From contig NZ_CP119766.1 of NCBI RefSeq assembly GCF_030378165.1, forward strand, positions 1,364,001 through 1,428,000: a stretch of 64,000 bases of DNA, given 5' to 3'. A program made the position numbers and the translations under genes. Source of the stretch: Flavobacterium panacagri. GTDB taxonomy: Bacteria; Bacteroidota; Bacteroidia; Flavobacteriales; Flavobacteriaceae. The notes beneath the pieces are model-generated. The model searched no databases, was not told where the DNA came from, and saw only the letters and a program-made list of their open reading frames with translations. Of the stretch, positions 1 through 8,755 are shown one piece after another (positions within the stretch are counted from its first letter, which is position 1; each line of letters starts with the position of its first letter).

Positions 1-1
1 T

Positions 2-844
2 TTTAGCAATGAGTCTTCTTATGAAAATGAAATTGACCTTAAAACGGAAAAAGTTTCTGGTATTTCAGGCATTAATAAAGAGTATAATGAACAGAAAAAT
101 ATTTTAGATTCATTAATTACACTAAAAGCAGCTTATGATATTGCTATTCAAGAAAAAACAGCTTTATCTGAACAATTAGAACTGGAGCGAAAAAATGTAG
201 AGAATTTAATGGAGATTATTAAAGCTTCGGAAAACCCTTCATCAGCACAGCTTAAAATATTTAGGTCACAATTGTCAGATTCAAAAGCTGCATTGGAAAA
301 TAAAATTTTGGAGATTAAAAAATTGAAATCTCAAAATAAAAATTTGTTGACAGAAATTGAAAGCCAAAATGTTGTGATGTACAAGCAAAAGGCTGAAAAT
401 GATACTTTGATTTTAAAACAAAAGAAACTGGAGTCCACGCTAAAAGATGCTTCAAAACTCTCGCTAAGCAGCTTCAAGGTCATTGCACTTCGTGAAAAAA
501 GCTCTGGAGTAGAATTAGAAACGACAAAAGCAAAAAATACTAAAAAGCTAAAAGCCAGCTTTATCGTAAACGGAAATGCAGTTGCCAAAACTGGGAAAAA
601 AGTTTTTTATATTCAGGTCTTAGATCAAAAAAATACAGTTTTAGGAGATAATAAACTGATCGAATTTGGAAACGATAAAGCCTTGGTTTACAGTTTTATT
701 GTTAGTACAGATTTTCAGGGCAAATCGGCTAATGTGTATGGAGTTCTAAATGCAAACGAAAATCCGTTTAAAAAAGGTACTTATTTTGTCAATTTCTTCG
801 ACAAACAGGAAATTATGGGAAGTGCTTCTATTACATTAGAATAA
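2..844 (+). CDS. Coiled-coil protein with C-terminal beta-rich domain, 5' end outside window
   Basis: The reading frame is open from base 2, so the gene starts before the window; the first internal ATG at 209 is probably not the start. The first two thirds of the visible part (to about base 480) is rich in Lys, Glu, Gln and Leu in heptad-like spacing and should form a long coiled coil. The last 130 residues or so lack this bias and look like a compact beta-rich domain ending at LITLE-like residues. No catalytic motif is visible. The C-terminal part resembles the chromosome-partitioning or cell-surface type coiled-coil proteins of flavobacteria only in general architecture, and I do not recognise a family. 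The next gene has its own likely promoter 43 bases downstream of the stop. Confidence 0.75.
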   Translation, partial: FSNESSYENEIDLKTEKVSGISGINKEYNEQKNILDSLITLKAAYDIAIQEKTALSEQLELERKNVENLMEIIKASENPSSAQLKIFRSQLSDSKAALENKILEIKKLKSQNKNLLTEIESQNVVMYKQKAENDTLILKQKKLESTLKDASKLSLSSFKVIALREKSSGVELETTKAKNTKKLKASFIVNGNAVAKTGKKVFYIQVLDQKNTVLGDNKLIEFGNDKALVYSFIVSTDFQGKSANVYGVLNANENPFKKGTYFVNFFDKQEIMGSASITLE

Positions 845-886
845 TAGTTTTAATAGTAATTTTTAGCAAAAGGAGTTAGTATTTCC

Positions 887-894
887 TAGCTTTG
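887..894 (+). promoter_or_regulatory. Likely -7 element (TAGCTTTG) of the MBL-fold gene
   Basis: TAGCTTTG matches the Bacteroidota -7 consensus TAnnTTTG exactly and ends 21 bases before the ATG at 916. A weak upstream element (TTTTAG at 861-866) lies 20 bases away. Prediction from consensus only. Confidence 0.45.
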
Positions 895-915
895 TTCTTT
901 TAGAAAATCTTACTC

Positions 916-1773
916 ATGAAACTTTACCCAATCGAATCTGGAAATTTTAAATTAGATGGAGGTGCTATGTTTGGTGTTGTTCCTAAAACAATTTGGAACA
1001 AAACAAATCCTGCCGATGCTAATAATTTAATTGATATTGCCGCACGCTGTTTATTAATTGAAGATGGAAATCGTCTAATTTTAATTGATACCGGAATGGG
1101 CGATAAACAATCTGAAAAATTCTTTGGATATTACTCGCTTTGGGGATCACATTCCTTAGATAAATCGTTGGCAAAATATGGTTTTCATCGCGACGATATT
1201 ACAGATGTTTTTATGACACATCTTCATTTTGATCATTGTGGTGGCAGTGTGCAATGGAATTCAGATAAAACGGGTTATGAACCTGCTTTTAAAAATGCAA
1301 AATTCTGGACAAACGAAAACCATTGGGAATGGGCAACAAAACCTAATGCCCGTGAAAAAGCTTCTTTTTTATCCGAAAATATGCTGCCAATGCAGGAAAG
1401 CGGACAGCTAAATTTTGTTGCAAGACCAGAATCTGATTTTGGTTTTTCGGCAGCATTGGGTTTTGATATTTATTATGTTGACGGCCACACCGAAAAACAA
1501 ATGATCCCTTATATAAAATACCAAGATAAAACCATTGTTTTTTGTGCCGATTTATTAGCTACAGCAGGACATATTCCACTTCCGTATGTTATGGGCTATG
1601 ATACCAGACCACTTTTGACAATGCCAGAAAAATCAAAATTCTTGAATTTAGCTGCAGATCAAAATCATTATCTGTTTTTGGAACATGATGCACACAATCA
1701 AATCATAACAGTTGAACATACAGAGAAAGGAGTTCGGTTAAAAGAGGTCTTTAGCTGCGGAGAAATTCTTTAG
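916..1773 (+). CDS. Metallo-beta-lactamase-fold hydrolase
   Basis: A 285-residue cytoplasmic protein with no signal peptide. The metal-binding motif HxHxDH is visible as THLHFDHCGG (H102, H104, D106, H107). A later His in VDGH (about 193), an Asp in FCAD (about 215) and a His near the end complete the usual dinuclear zinc set. The length and the long segment between the motifs fit the single-domain quorum-lactonase or hydrolase group of the superfamily rather than true beta-lactamases. The substrate cannot be read from sequence. It stands alone, with its own promoter and a shared terminator after it, and is convergent with the LRR gene. Confidence 0.85.
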   Translation: MKLYPIESGNFKLDGGAMFGVVPKTIWNKTNPADANNLIDIAARCLLIEDGNRLILIDTGMGDKQSEKFFGYYSLWGSHSLDKSLAKYGFHRDDITDVFMTHLHFDHCGGSVQWNSDKTGYEPAFKNAKFWTNENHWEWATKPNAREKASFLSENMLPMQESGQLNFVARPESDFGFSAALGFDIYYVDGHTEKQMIPYIKYQDKTIVFCADLLATAGHIPLPYVMGYDTRPLLTMPEKSKFLNLAADQNHYLFLEHDAHNQIITVEHTEKGVRLKEVFSCGEIL

Positions 1774-1792
1774 AAAAGTATTATAAAAACAT

Positions 1793-1833
1793 AAAAAAAT
1801 CCCGTTTTCAACATTCTGAAAACGGGATTTTTA
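1793..1833. terminator. Bidirectional intrinsic terminator between convergent genes
   Basis: A 12-bp perfect stem (ATCCCGTTTTCA at 1799-1810 pairing with 1817-1828) has a six-base loop, an A-run on the left and a T-run on the right. It can therefore stop transcription of the MBL gene (+) and of the LRR gene (-). Confidence 0.85.
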
Positions 1834-1851
1834 ATCAAACTAAATTCTAAA

Positions 1852-4800
1852 CTATTCTAAAATTATTTTTTTGGCAGAAGCGGCGTCTCCATTAATTAAA
1901 TATATGTAGTAAACTCCTTTTGACAAACCAGATAAATTGATTGTATTATCTGTATTTGAAGTGTTCAAATTAAATGATTTTACTAATTGACCTAATGAAT
2001 TGTAAACGTTCGCTTTTTCAGCCGAAATGTTACTAATATTTATTTCTCCTTTTGTTGGATTTGGATACATTATTCCTTTAGTTGAAATCAAATCTTCAGT
2101 GCCTAGTGATTTACAGCTTTCCGAATATGTTGTTGTACTTTCTTTAATTTTAGACCAATTAATATTGGAATAATTTGCGTCGTCAACAGTAATACAACTC
2201 AAAGATGTAAGCCCTAAAAAGCTTGTAGTTAAGGCATAAGCTGTGTTTTTACCAGTCTCAGACGGAAGTACGAAATTCTTATTATTTCCATTTTTTACAT
2301 TTAGAGAGATCAATGGATTATTTGCAACATATATTATTTTAAGATTTGTATTTTTCGAAACATCCAAAGAAGTTAGCTGATTGTTACTTGCGTCTAAAGT
2401 TGTTAGTGAAGTAAAGTATTCAATTCCAGACAAGTCTTTAATGTTACTGTTAGAAACGTCTAAAGTAGTAATTGCAGTAATGTTTGCAATAGTGATTTTG
2501 CCGTTTAAACCATCTGTGTCAAGTCCTAAGTTGATTAGTTTTTGTTCGAAATTAGTATCAGGAATCAATGCTAACATAGGGCAATTTGTATTGAAACTTG
2601 CTGTCGCATCTTTTTTGTCAGACCAATTTGTATTAGAATAATTAACGTTATCGACTTGAATACATGTTAAATTTGGATTGCCTTTTAATGTAAAAAATTG
2701 GGGATTTATAATTGAGTTTTTCCCATTCTTTAAATTAAGTTGTGCCAAATTACAGTTTTCTAAGAAGATCTCAACTAAGCTTGTATGTTTTGATAAATCT
2801 AAACTGCTTAATTGATTATTAGAAATATTTAATGCAATTAATTTGGTGTTTTTTGAAAAATCTAAATTCGTAAAAGTATTTTTTTCTGCAAACAAACTTA
2901 GTAATAACGGATTGCTAGATAAGTCTATATTTGATATTTGATTCTCAGAAAAATCAAGATCATCAAGAAGAATGTTTTTTGTTACATCTAATGATGTCAA
3001 AAGATTTTTGCGACAGTAAATATAAGTTAGCTCTGGATTATTAGAAAGATCTAAATTGGTTATTTGGTTATCGCCACAATTAAAAATTACAAGCTTAGTA
3101 TTATTTGAGATATCTAAAGACGTAAGCTTATTTCGCTGACATTGAAGAGATGTTAGAGAAATATTTCTTGAAAGATCAAGACTGCTAATATTATTATTAG
3201 GAATGTCTAATTCTACCAAACCTTTAAAATCCTCAATACCTGTCAAATCAGATAATGAACTAGAGTGAATTTGTAATTTTTGAACGCTAGAAATATTTGA
3301 TGTAAGTACCTTTCCGTCAGGAGTGCCAGAATCAATTTTAAGTCTTATAAGTTCGTTTTCAAAATTAACATCAGGAATTGCTGTGTATTGATCGCAAAAT
3401 GTGCTATTAAAAATAGCAGATGCATCTTTTAGGTTTGACCAATTTGTATTAGAATACGTGACATTATCAACAAGAATACAACTTAAATTTGGATTTTGTT
3501 TAAAATCAGATGTTGAATAGAAAAGGGTGTTTTTTCCATTTTTTAAATTCAATGAAATCAGTTTGTTTTTGCTGCAATCCAAATAATAAATAGCAGGATT
3601 GGCATGAATACTTAGTTTTGAAATTTTATTATTTGAAACTGCTAAAACGGTAAGAGCAGGGTTTTGGAAAACATCTATCGCAGTTAAAAAATTATCTCTT
3701 ACAGCCAAAATACTAAGTGCTGAATTTTTAGAAACATTAACTTCTGTTAGATTGTTGTTATCTAAAACAAGTTCTTTTAAAACACTTTGTTTAGTGACAT
3801 CAAGTTGTGTTAATTTATTCTGCGTACAATTTATTCTCGTTAAAGCTAAATTTTGAACAAGTGATAATGAAGTTAGTTGATTATAACTACAATCAAGATC
3901 AGTTAAATTAGCAAAGCTTTCAATTCCGGTCAAATTAGAAATGTTGCTAGATGATACGTTTAGAGTAGTTAAATTAAAAATGTTAGCTGTTAAAACCTTA
4001 CCATCAGCAACACCAGAATCTAGACCCAAAGCAATCAATTTGTTTTCAAAATTAACATCGGGAATTGCTGTGTATTGATTACAAAATGCGCTATTATAAG
4101 TAGCTGTCGCTGCTTTTAAGTTTGACCAATTTGTATTAGCATAAGTAACATCATCAACAAGAATACAAGTTAAATCTGGGTTATTGTTGAAGTTTGTATA
4201 CTTACGTTCGATAATAGTATTATTTCCATTTTTTAGATTCAATGAAGTTAATTTATTTAGATCGACCTGTAAACGAGTTATTTTTGTGTTTTTAGAAATA
4301 TCAACGTTTGTTAACAAATTAGAATAACAATAAAAAACACTCAATTCACTGTTTTTAGAAACATCAATGCTTGTTAAAGAATTATCAGCAACACTTAAGT
4401 AAGCAAGTTGTGTATTTTTTGATACATCTAATGCTGTCAATTTATTTGTATCAGCATAAAAGACATACAAGTTTGTGTTTTTAGTTATATCAATAGCAGT
4501 GATTTTATTAAAAGAACAATCTAGGGTGCCTAATTTAACATTCTTTGTAACATCAAGAGCTGTTAGATTGTTAGTAAAACAATAAAGGTCTACTAAATTA
4601 ATATTGTTTGAAATATCTAATGAAGTCAATAAGTTATCCTGACAACTTAAAATAGTTATACTTGGGGAGTTTTTTATGTCTAAACTCGTTAATTTATTAG
4701 AACCACATTGAAGTGAAGCAAGTGCAGTGTGTTTAGATAAATCTAAGGAAGTTAACTGATTATTGTAAACCGCTAAATTAATTAGCTTGGTATTTTTAGC

Positions 4801-6753
4801 TATATCTAATGAAGTTAGTTGATTATAATCAACATATAGATCAGTTAAATTAATATTTTGACTGACATCTAAGGTAGTTAATTCGTTTTTACCTACGTTT
4901 ACACCAGTTAATAAAACGTTTGACTGAATGTTTAGATTTTGCAGTTTGTTTTCGCGTACATTTATCGAAGTCAGTTTTTTATTTGAAGAAAGATTCAATG
5001 TTGTTAATTGATTCCTACTTGCGTTCAGTACTATTAATTCTTTAAATCCTTCAATTCCAGTTAAGTCCTGGATAGAAGAATTTGTAAGACTTAAAGAAGT
5101 TAAAGAAGCAATTTTTGTGGTTAAAACCTTTCCGTCCGGAGTTCCTGAATCGATTCCTGCACTTATTAATTTATTTTCAAAATTAATATCAGGAATTAAT
5201 GTGACGGCATTACAATCGGTAGTAAGACTTGCTGTGTTATCTTTTGTAATGCTCCAGTTTTTAGACGCATAGTCTACATCGGTAACCAAAATGCATGTCA
5301 GTTTATTGTAAACACAGTTTAAACTAGTTAATGAATTGTTGTTTCTAAGATCTAAACTAGTTATCTCATTGCGATCACAAGCTAGTGAAGTTAAATTTAC
5401 GTTTGCGGATGTATCTATATTTGTAAATTTATTGGAAGAAATCCATAATGAATTTAATGCTGTATTTTTAGATACATCAATTGTTGTTATTTGATTTCCA
5501 TTTAAATACAAGTTTTTTAATGCTAAATTGCTTGATACATTTAAGTTCGTCAATTTATTGTTGTAAAGCCATAAAGTAGTTAGTGCTGTATTTTTAGAGA
5601 TATCAAAAGTCGTCAATTCATTGTATGAAAAATACAAATCTGTTAAATCTAAATTATTGGATAGATCCAGAGCAGTTATTTTATTCTGGCCAGCTCTTAA
5701 ATTAGTTAATTTTGTATTCTTAGAAACATCTAAGGTAGTAAGTTGGTTATCAGAACAATCTAAACTCTTCAAAGAAATAAAATCCTGAATTCCAGTCAAA
5801 TCAGAAATTGAACTTGCATAGATACTTAAGGAAGTTAATGAGGAAATATTGGAGGTCAGAACTTTTCCATTAATACCATCTCTGTCAATTCCAAGTGCAT
5901 ATAGTTTTTTCTCAAAATTTACATCCGGAATTAAGGTATATGCATTACAGTCTGTGCTAAAACTCGCATCCGGATCTTTTACCTGAGACCACATTCTATT
6001 GGCATCTTCTACATTATCTACCAGAATGCATTCCATATAGTTGCCATAAAAGGTTGCATAGGAAGCATTCGGATTAAATAAATAGTTTGCCCCGTTTTTT
6101 ATATTCAGATAGGTTAACAAATTTGTGTTCGCAGTCATCACACTAAGTTTATTGTTTTTACTTAGATCCAAACTTTTTATCAAATTATTACTAGCCCATA
6201 AACGATCTAGCTTTACATTGGAGGATACATCTAGGCTATTAAGACTATTATAGGAACAATTCAGGCTTTCCAGCATTAATTGTTTAGAAACATCTATACC
6301 TGTAAGCTGATTGTGGTTGCAATCAATAGACTTAAGTGCAGTATTGTTAGCGAAATCAAGTGTTAATAATTTATTATTTTGACATTGAAGAATAATTAAC
6401 AATGGATTTTTAGACAGATTCAATGTTGTTAACAGATTATTGCTGCAAGATAAAGTAGTTAGTTTAGTGTTTTTAGATACATTCAATTGAGTCAAACGAT
6501 TGTTAGAACAATACAAATAATCTAAAGCAATAAAATCTTCAATCCCAGTAAGATCAGTAATCGAACTGTTTCCGACATTCAGGGAAGTCAAAGAAGCCAC
6601 TTTGGAAGTCAAAACCTGACCATCTGGAGCACCCGAATCAATGCCAAGACTGATCAGTTTGTTTTCAAAATTCACATCCGGAATGGCTGTGTATTGTTGT
6701 GCGTAAATAGTAAAATTTGCCAGAATCAGCAACAAGAGTAATTTTGTTTTCAT
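1852..6753 (-). CDS. Giant secreted leucine-rich-repeat protein with type IX secretion sorting domain
   Basis: A 1633-residue surface or secreted protein. It has a Sec signal peptide (residues 1-18, ending YAQQ), then six tandem modules, and a C-terminal type A sorting domain (about residues 1555-1633, with YPNP and a final KKIILE). Each module begins with a conserved (Y/V)T(A/L)IPDxNFExKL segment. It continues with 21-residue LRRs of the form LTxLDVSKNTxLxxLxCxxNxL and closes with a CILVDxVxYxNxNWS segment and a Cys. The sorting domain implies export across the outer membrane by the T9SS and attachment to the cell surface or release. LRRs of this type usually bind proteins or glycans; the ligand is unknown. 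It is convergent with the MBL gene and divergent from the S8 protease. Confidence 0.93.
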   Translation of the reverse strand: MKTKLLLLLILANFTIYAQQYTAIPDVNFENKLISLGIDSGAPDGQVLTSKVASLTSLNVGNSSITDLTGIEDFIALDYLYCSNNRLTQLNVSKNTKLTTLSCSNNLLTTLNLSKNPLLIILQCQNNKLLTLDFANNTALKSIDCNHNQLTGIDVSKQLMLESLNCSYNSLNSLDVSSNVKLDRLWASNNLIKSLDLSKNNKLSVMTANTNLLTYLNIKNGANYLFNPNASYATFYGNYMECILVDNVEDANRMWSQVKDPDASFSTDCNAYTLIPDVNFEKKLYALGIDRDGINGKVLTSNISSLTSLSIYASSISDLTGIQDFISLKSLDCSDNQLTTLDVSKNTKLTNLRAGQNKITALDLSNNLDLTDLYFSYNELTTFDISKNTALTTLWLYNNKLTNLNVSSNLALKNLYLNGNQITTIDVSKNTALNSLWISSNKFTNIDTSANVNLTSLACDRNEITSLDLRNNNSLTSLNCVYNKLTCILVTDVDYASKNWSITKDNTASLTTDCNAVTLIPDINFENKLISAGIDSGTPDGKVLTTKIASLTSLSLTNSSIQDLTGIEGFKELIVLNASRNQLTTLNLSSNKKLTSINVRENKLQNLNIQSNVLLTGVNVGKNELTTLDVSQNINLTDLYVDYNQLTSLDIAKNTKLINLAVYNNQLTSLDLSKHTALASLQCGSNKLTSLDIKNSPSITILSCQDNLLTSLDISNNINLVDLYCFTNNLTALDVTKNVKLGTLDCSFNKITAIDITKNTNLYVFYADTNKLTALDVSKNTQLAYLSVADNSLTSIDVSKNSELSVFYCYSNLLTNVDISKNTKITRLQVDLNKLTSLNLKNGNNTIIERKYTNFNNNPDLTCILVDDVTYANTNWSNLKAATATYNSAFCNQYTAIPDVNFENKLIALGLDSGVADGKVLTANIFNLTTLNVSSSNISNLTGIESFANLTDLDCSYNQLTSLSLVQNLALTRINCTQNKLTQLDVTKQSVLKELVLDNNNLTEVNVSKNSALSILAVRDNFLTAIDVFQNPALTVLAVSNNKISKLSIHANPAIYYLDCSKNKLISLNLKNGKNTLFYSTSDFKQNPNLSCILVDNVTYSNTNWSNLKDASAIFNSTFCDQYTAIPDVNFENELIRLKIDSGTPDGKVLTSNISSVQKLQIHSSSLSDLTGIEDFKGLVELDIPNNNISSLDLSRNISLTSLQCQRNKLTSLDISNNTKLVIFNCGDNQITNLDLSNNPELTYIYCRKNLLTSLDVTKNILLDDLDFSENQISNIDLSSNPLLLSLFAEKNTFTNLDFSKNTKLIALNISNNQLSSLDLSKHTSLVEIFLENCNLAQLNLKNGKNSIINPQFFTLKGNPNLTCIQVDNVNYSNTNWSDKKDATASFNTNCPMLALIPDTNFEQKLINLGLDTDGLNGKITIANITAITTLDVSNSNIKDLSGIEYFTSLTTLDASNNQLTSLDVSKNTNLKIIYVANNPLISLNVKNGNNKNFVLPSETGKNTAYALTTSFLGLTSLSCITVDDANYSNINWSKIKESTTTYSESCKSLGTEDLISTKGIMYPNPTKGEINISNISAEKANVYNSLGQLVKSFNLNTSNTDNTINLSGLSKGVYYIYLINGDAASAKKIILE
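2100..6693 (-). repeat. Six tandem coding modules within the LRR gene
   Basis: Module starts, read on the minus strand, are at about 6693, 5940, 5205, 4074, 3387 and 2574. Lengths differ (about 753, 735, 1131, 687, 813 and 480 bp) because the number of 63-bp LRR units differs. Modules 1, 4 and 5 share the most similar leader segment, which suggests duplication and unequal recombination. Confidence 0.85.
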
Positions 6754-7054
6754 AGAATAAATTTTGAATTAGGCTACGCAATCTTAAACTATTTAATCGA
6801 AAATTCCTTACGGGATTACGTAAAGTCTCTACAAAACATTGTTTTTCTTACAATTAAAAAAGAGAAATTCTTTTTAGGAAATTTACTTTGTTAATTGTTC
6901 TGGGTTCAATTATTTGATAGTAAGTGATTTATGTTTGATTTTAAGTCGCTTAATTTTCATCTAAATTTCATAACACATTGTTAATGGTTAGCATTTTGTA
7001 ACAAAAAAGCATAATTTAGACCCATCTTTTAACTTTACAATTATTTATAGATAG
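6754..7054. other. Divergent intergenic region, no gene seen
   Basis: This 301-bp AT-rich spacer separates the divergent LRR (-) and S8 protease (+) genes and must hold both promoters. The best candidate for the protease is TAACTTTA at 7030-7037 (7 of 8 to TAnnTTTG), with no convincing -33 partner. No terminator or small gene was seen. Confidence 0.5.
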
Positions 7055-8692
7055 ATGAATCATATAAAACCTATTAAATTATCTGCTTTTGCATTACTTG
7101 TATTAGCAGGCTGCAGTGCAAGTTTGCAAGCACAAAAATCAGCGCCAAAACAACCAATTGTTGCTCCTTTGGCAGTAGTTAAAAAAGCACCAGTTAGTGA
7201 AAATGAATTAAAAAGATGGAGTCATTTAGATTTAGTAAAAGATTCTATTCCGGGAATGAGTGTAGACAGAGCTTGGGCTGAATTGCTTCAAGGTAAAAAA
7301 GGACAAAAAGTCATTGTAGGTATTGTAGATTCTGGAGTAGATATCGAACACGAGGACCTTCAAGGAATGATCTGGACTAATACTAAAGAAATTCCAGGAA
7401 ACGGAATCGATGATGATAAAAATGGTTTTATCGATGATATTCACGGATGGAACTTTCTTGGAAACGCGGTTAACGAAAATCTAGAATTGACTCGTATCGT
7501 TAAAAAAGGAGACGATGGTTCTGCTCAGTATAAAGCAGCTTTAGCACAATATAATGAAAAATACGAAGAGGCGCTGAAGGATAAAGAACAAGTAGATTTT
7601 TTACTTGATGTTCATAATACAATCAAAAAAGAACTGAATAAAGCAGACTATAAATCAGAAGATTTAAGTAAAATTACTTCAGCAGATCCAAAAGTTTTAG
7701 AATGTAAAAGAATCATGACTCAGATTTTCACAAATGCTGGGCCAACTTTTAATCCAGAAGCTGATTTTGGAGAATATAAAGAGCAAGTTTACGATCAATT
7801 AAACTATAACTTAAACAAAGAGTTTGATGGAAGAAAAATCGTAGGCGATAATCCAGATGATATCAAAGACAATCATTACGGAAACAATGTAGTTTTTGGC
7901 CCAGACAAAGAAAAAGCACTTCACGGAACTCACGTTGCTGGAATTATTGCGCAAATCCGCGGGAATAATTTAGGTGGAGACGGAGTGGCTTCACCAAATG
8001 TTGAAATCTTAACTGTGAGAGCAGTGCCAGACGGAGATGAGTACGATAAAGATATTGCTTTAGCAATTCGTTATGCAGTAGATAATGGAGCAAAAGTAAT
8101 TAACGGAAGTTTTGGAAAAAGTTTTTCTCCTAACAAACAATGGGTTTACGACGCTATTAAATATGCTGCTAAAAAAGACGTTTTAATTGTTCATGCTGCA
8201 GGAAACGATGGTTATAATATTGATGAAACAAAAAACATCAATTATCCAAATGACTCTGAAGACAACGTAAAAGAATTTGCAGATAATGTAATTACAATTG
8301 GTGCAATCAACAAAGAATACGGTGAAAATGTAGTTGCAGGATTTTCAAACTTCGGAAAAATCAATGTAGACGTTTTTGCTCCTGGGGAAGAAATTTACGC
8401 AACAGTTCCAAACAACAAATACAAATATTTACAAGGAACTTCAATGGCATCTCCAAACGCGGCAGGTGTAGCGGCATTGATTCGTTCATACTATCCAAAA
8501 TTAAAAGCTTCTCAAGTTAAAAAGATTTTAATGGATTCTGGAGTGGCACTTCCTGCAAAAGTTGTTTTAGGAAAAAGTGAAAATCCAGGCGAAAAACCAG
8601 CAGCTGTTTCTTCTGTAGAATCATCAAAAACAGCAAAGATGGTAAACGCTTACAATGCTTTATTAATGGCAGAAAAAATGTCTAAAAAGTAA
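7055..8692 (+). CDS. S8 family subtilisin-like serine protease, lipoprotein
   Basis: A 545-residue subtilase. The signal peptide ends in a lipobox (LAGC, Cys20), so it is probably an outer-membrane or periplasmic lipoprotein. The catalytic triad is visible as D92 (VDSGVD), H290 (HGTHVAG) and S463 (GTSMASP), with the oxyanion Asn at 384 (AAGNDG). About 200 residues separate Asp and His, against 30-60 in classical subtilisins; this lysine/glutamate-rich insertion is typical of flavobacterial S8 proteins. There is no propeptide inhibitor domain and no T9SS sorting domain. It precedes the M1 peptidase by 63 bp on the same strand, with a hairpin between, suggesting related roles in peptide scavenging or envelope proteolysis. 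Confidence 0.93.
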   Translation: MNHIKPIKLSAFALLVLAGCSASLQAQKSAPKQPIVAPLAVVKKAPVSENELKRWSHLDLVKDSIPGMSVDRAWAELLQGKKGQKVIVGIVDSGVDIEHEDLQGMIWTNTKEIPGNGIDDDKNGFIDDIHGWNFLGNAVNENLELTRIVKKGDDGSAQYKAALAQYNEKYEEALKDKEQVDFLLDVHNTIKKELNKADYKSEDLSKITSADPKVLECKRIMTQIFTNAGPTFNPEADFGEYKEQVYDQLNYNLNKEFDGRKIVGDNPDDIKDNHYGNNVVFGPDKEKALHGTHVAGIIAQIRGNNLGGDGVASPNVEILTVRAVPDGDEYDKDIALAIRYAVDNGAKVINGSFGKSFSPNKQWVYDAIKYAAKKDVLIVHAAGNDGYNIDETKNINYPNDSEDNVKEFADNVITIGAINKEYGENVVAGFSNFGKINVDVFAPGEEIYATVPNNKYKYLQGTSMASPNAAGVAALIRSYYPKLKASQVKKILMDSGVALPAKVVLGKSENPGEKPAAVSSVESSKTAKMVNAYNALLMAEKMSKK

Positions 8693-8712
8693 ACATAAAT
8701 ACACTATTAATC

Positions 8713-8743
8713 TAATGGAAGAGTTCGCGCTCTTCCATTTTCT
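8713..8743 (+). terminator. Hairpin between S8 and M1 peptidase genes
   Basis: A perfect 10-bp stem, AATGGAAGAG at 8714-8723 with CTCTTCCATT at 8730-8739, has a TTCGCG loop and a short T-rich tail. It may be a terminator or attenuator, or a processing hairpin if the two peptidases share a transcript. Confidence 0.6.
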
Positions 8744-8755
8744 ATACATATCAAT

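Noticed and set aside
209..211. ATG as start of the first gene
   Set aside because: The same frame is open back to the window edge and the coiled coil continues upstream of it.
1852..6753. Regular repeats that could suggest a CRISPR array
   Set aside because: The 63-bp period is the codon repeat of LRR units within one long open frame.
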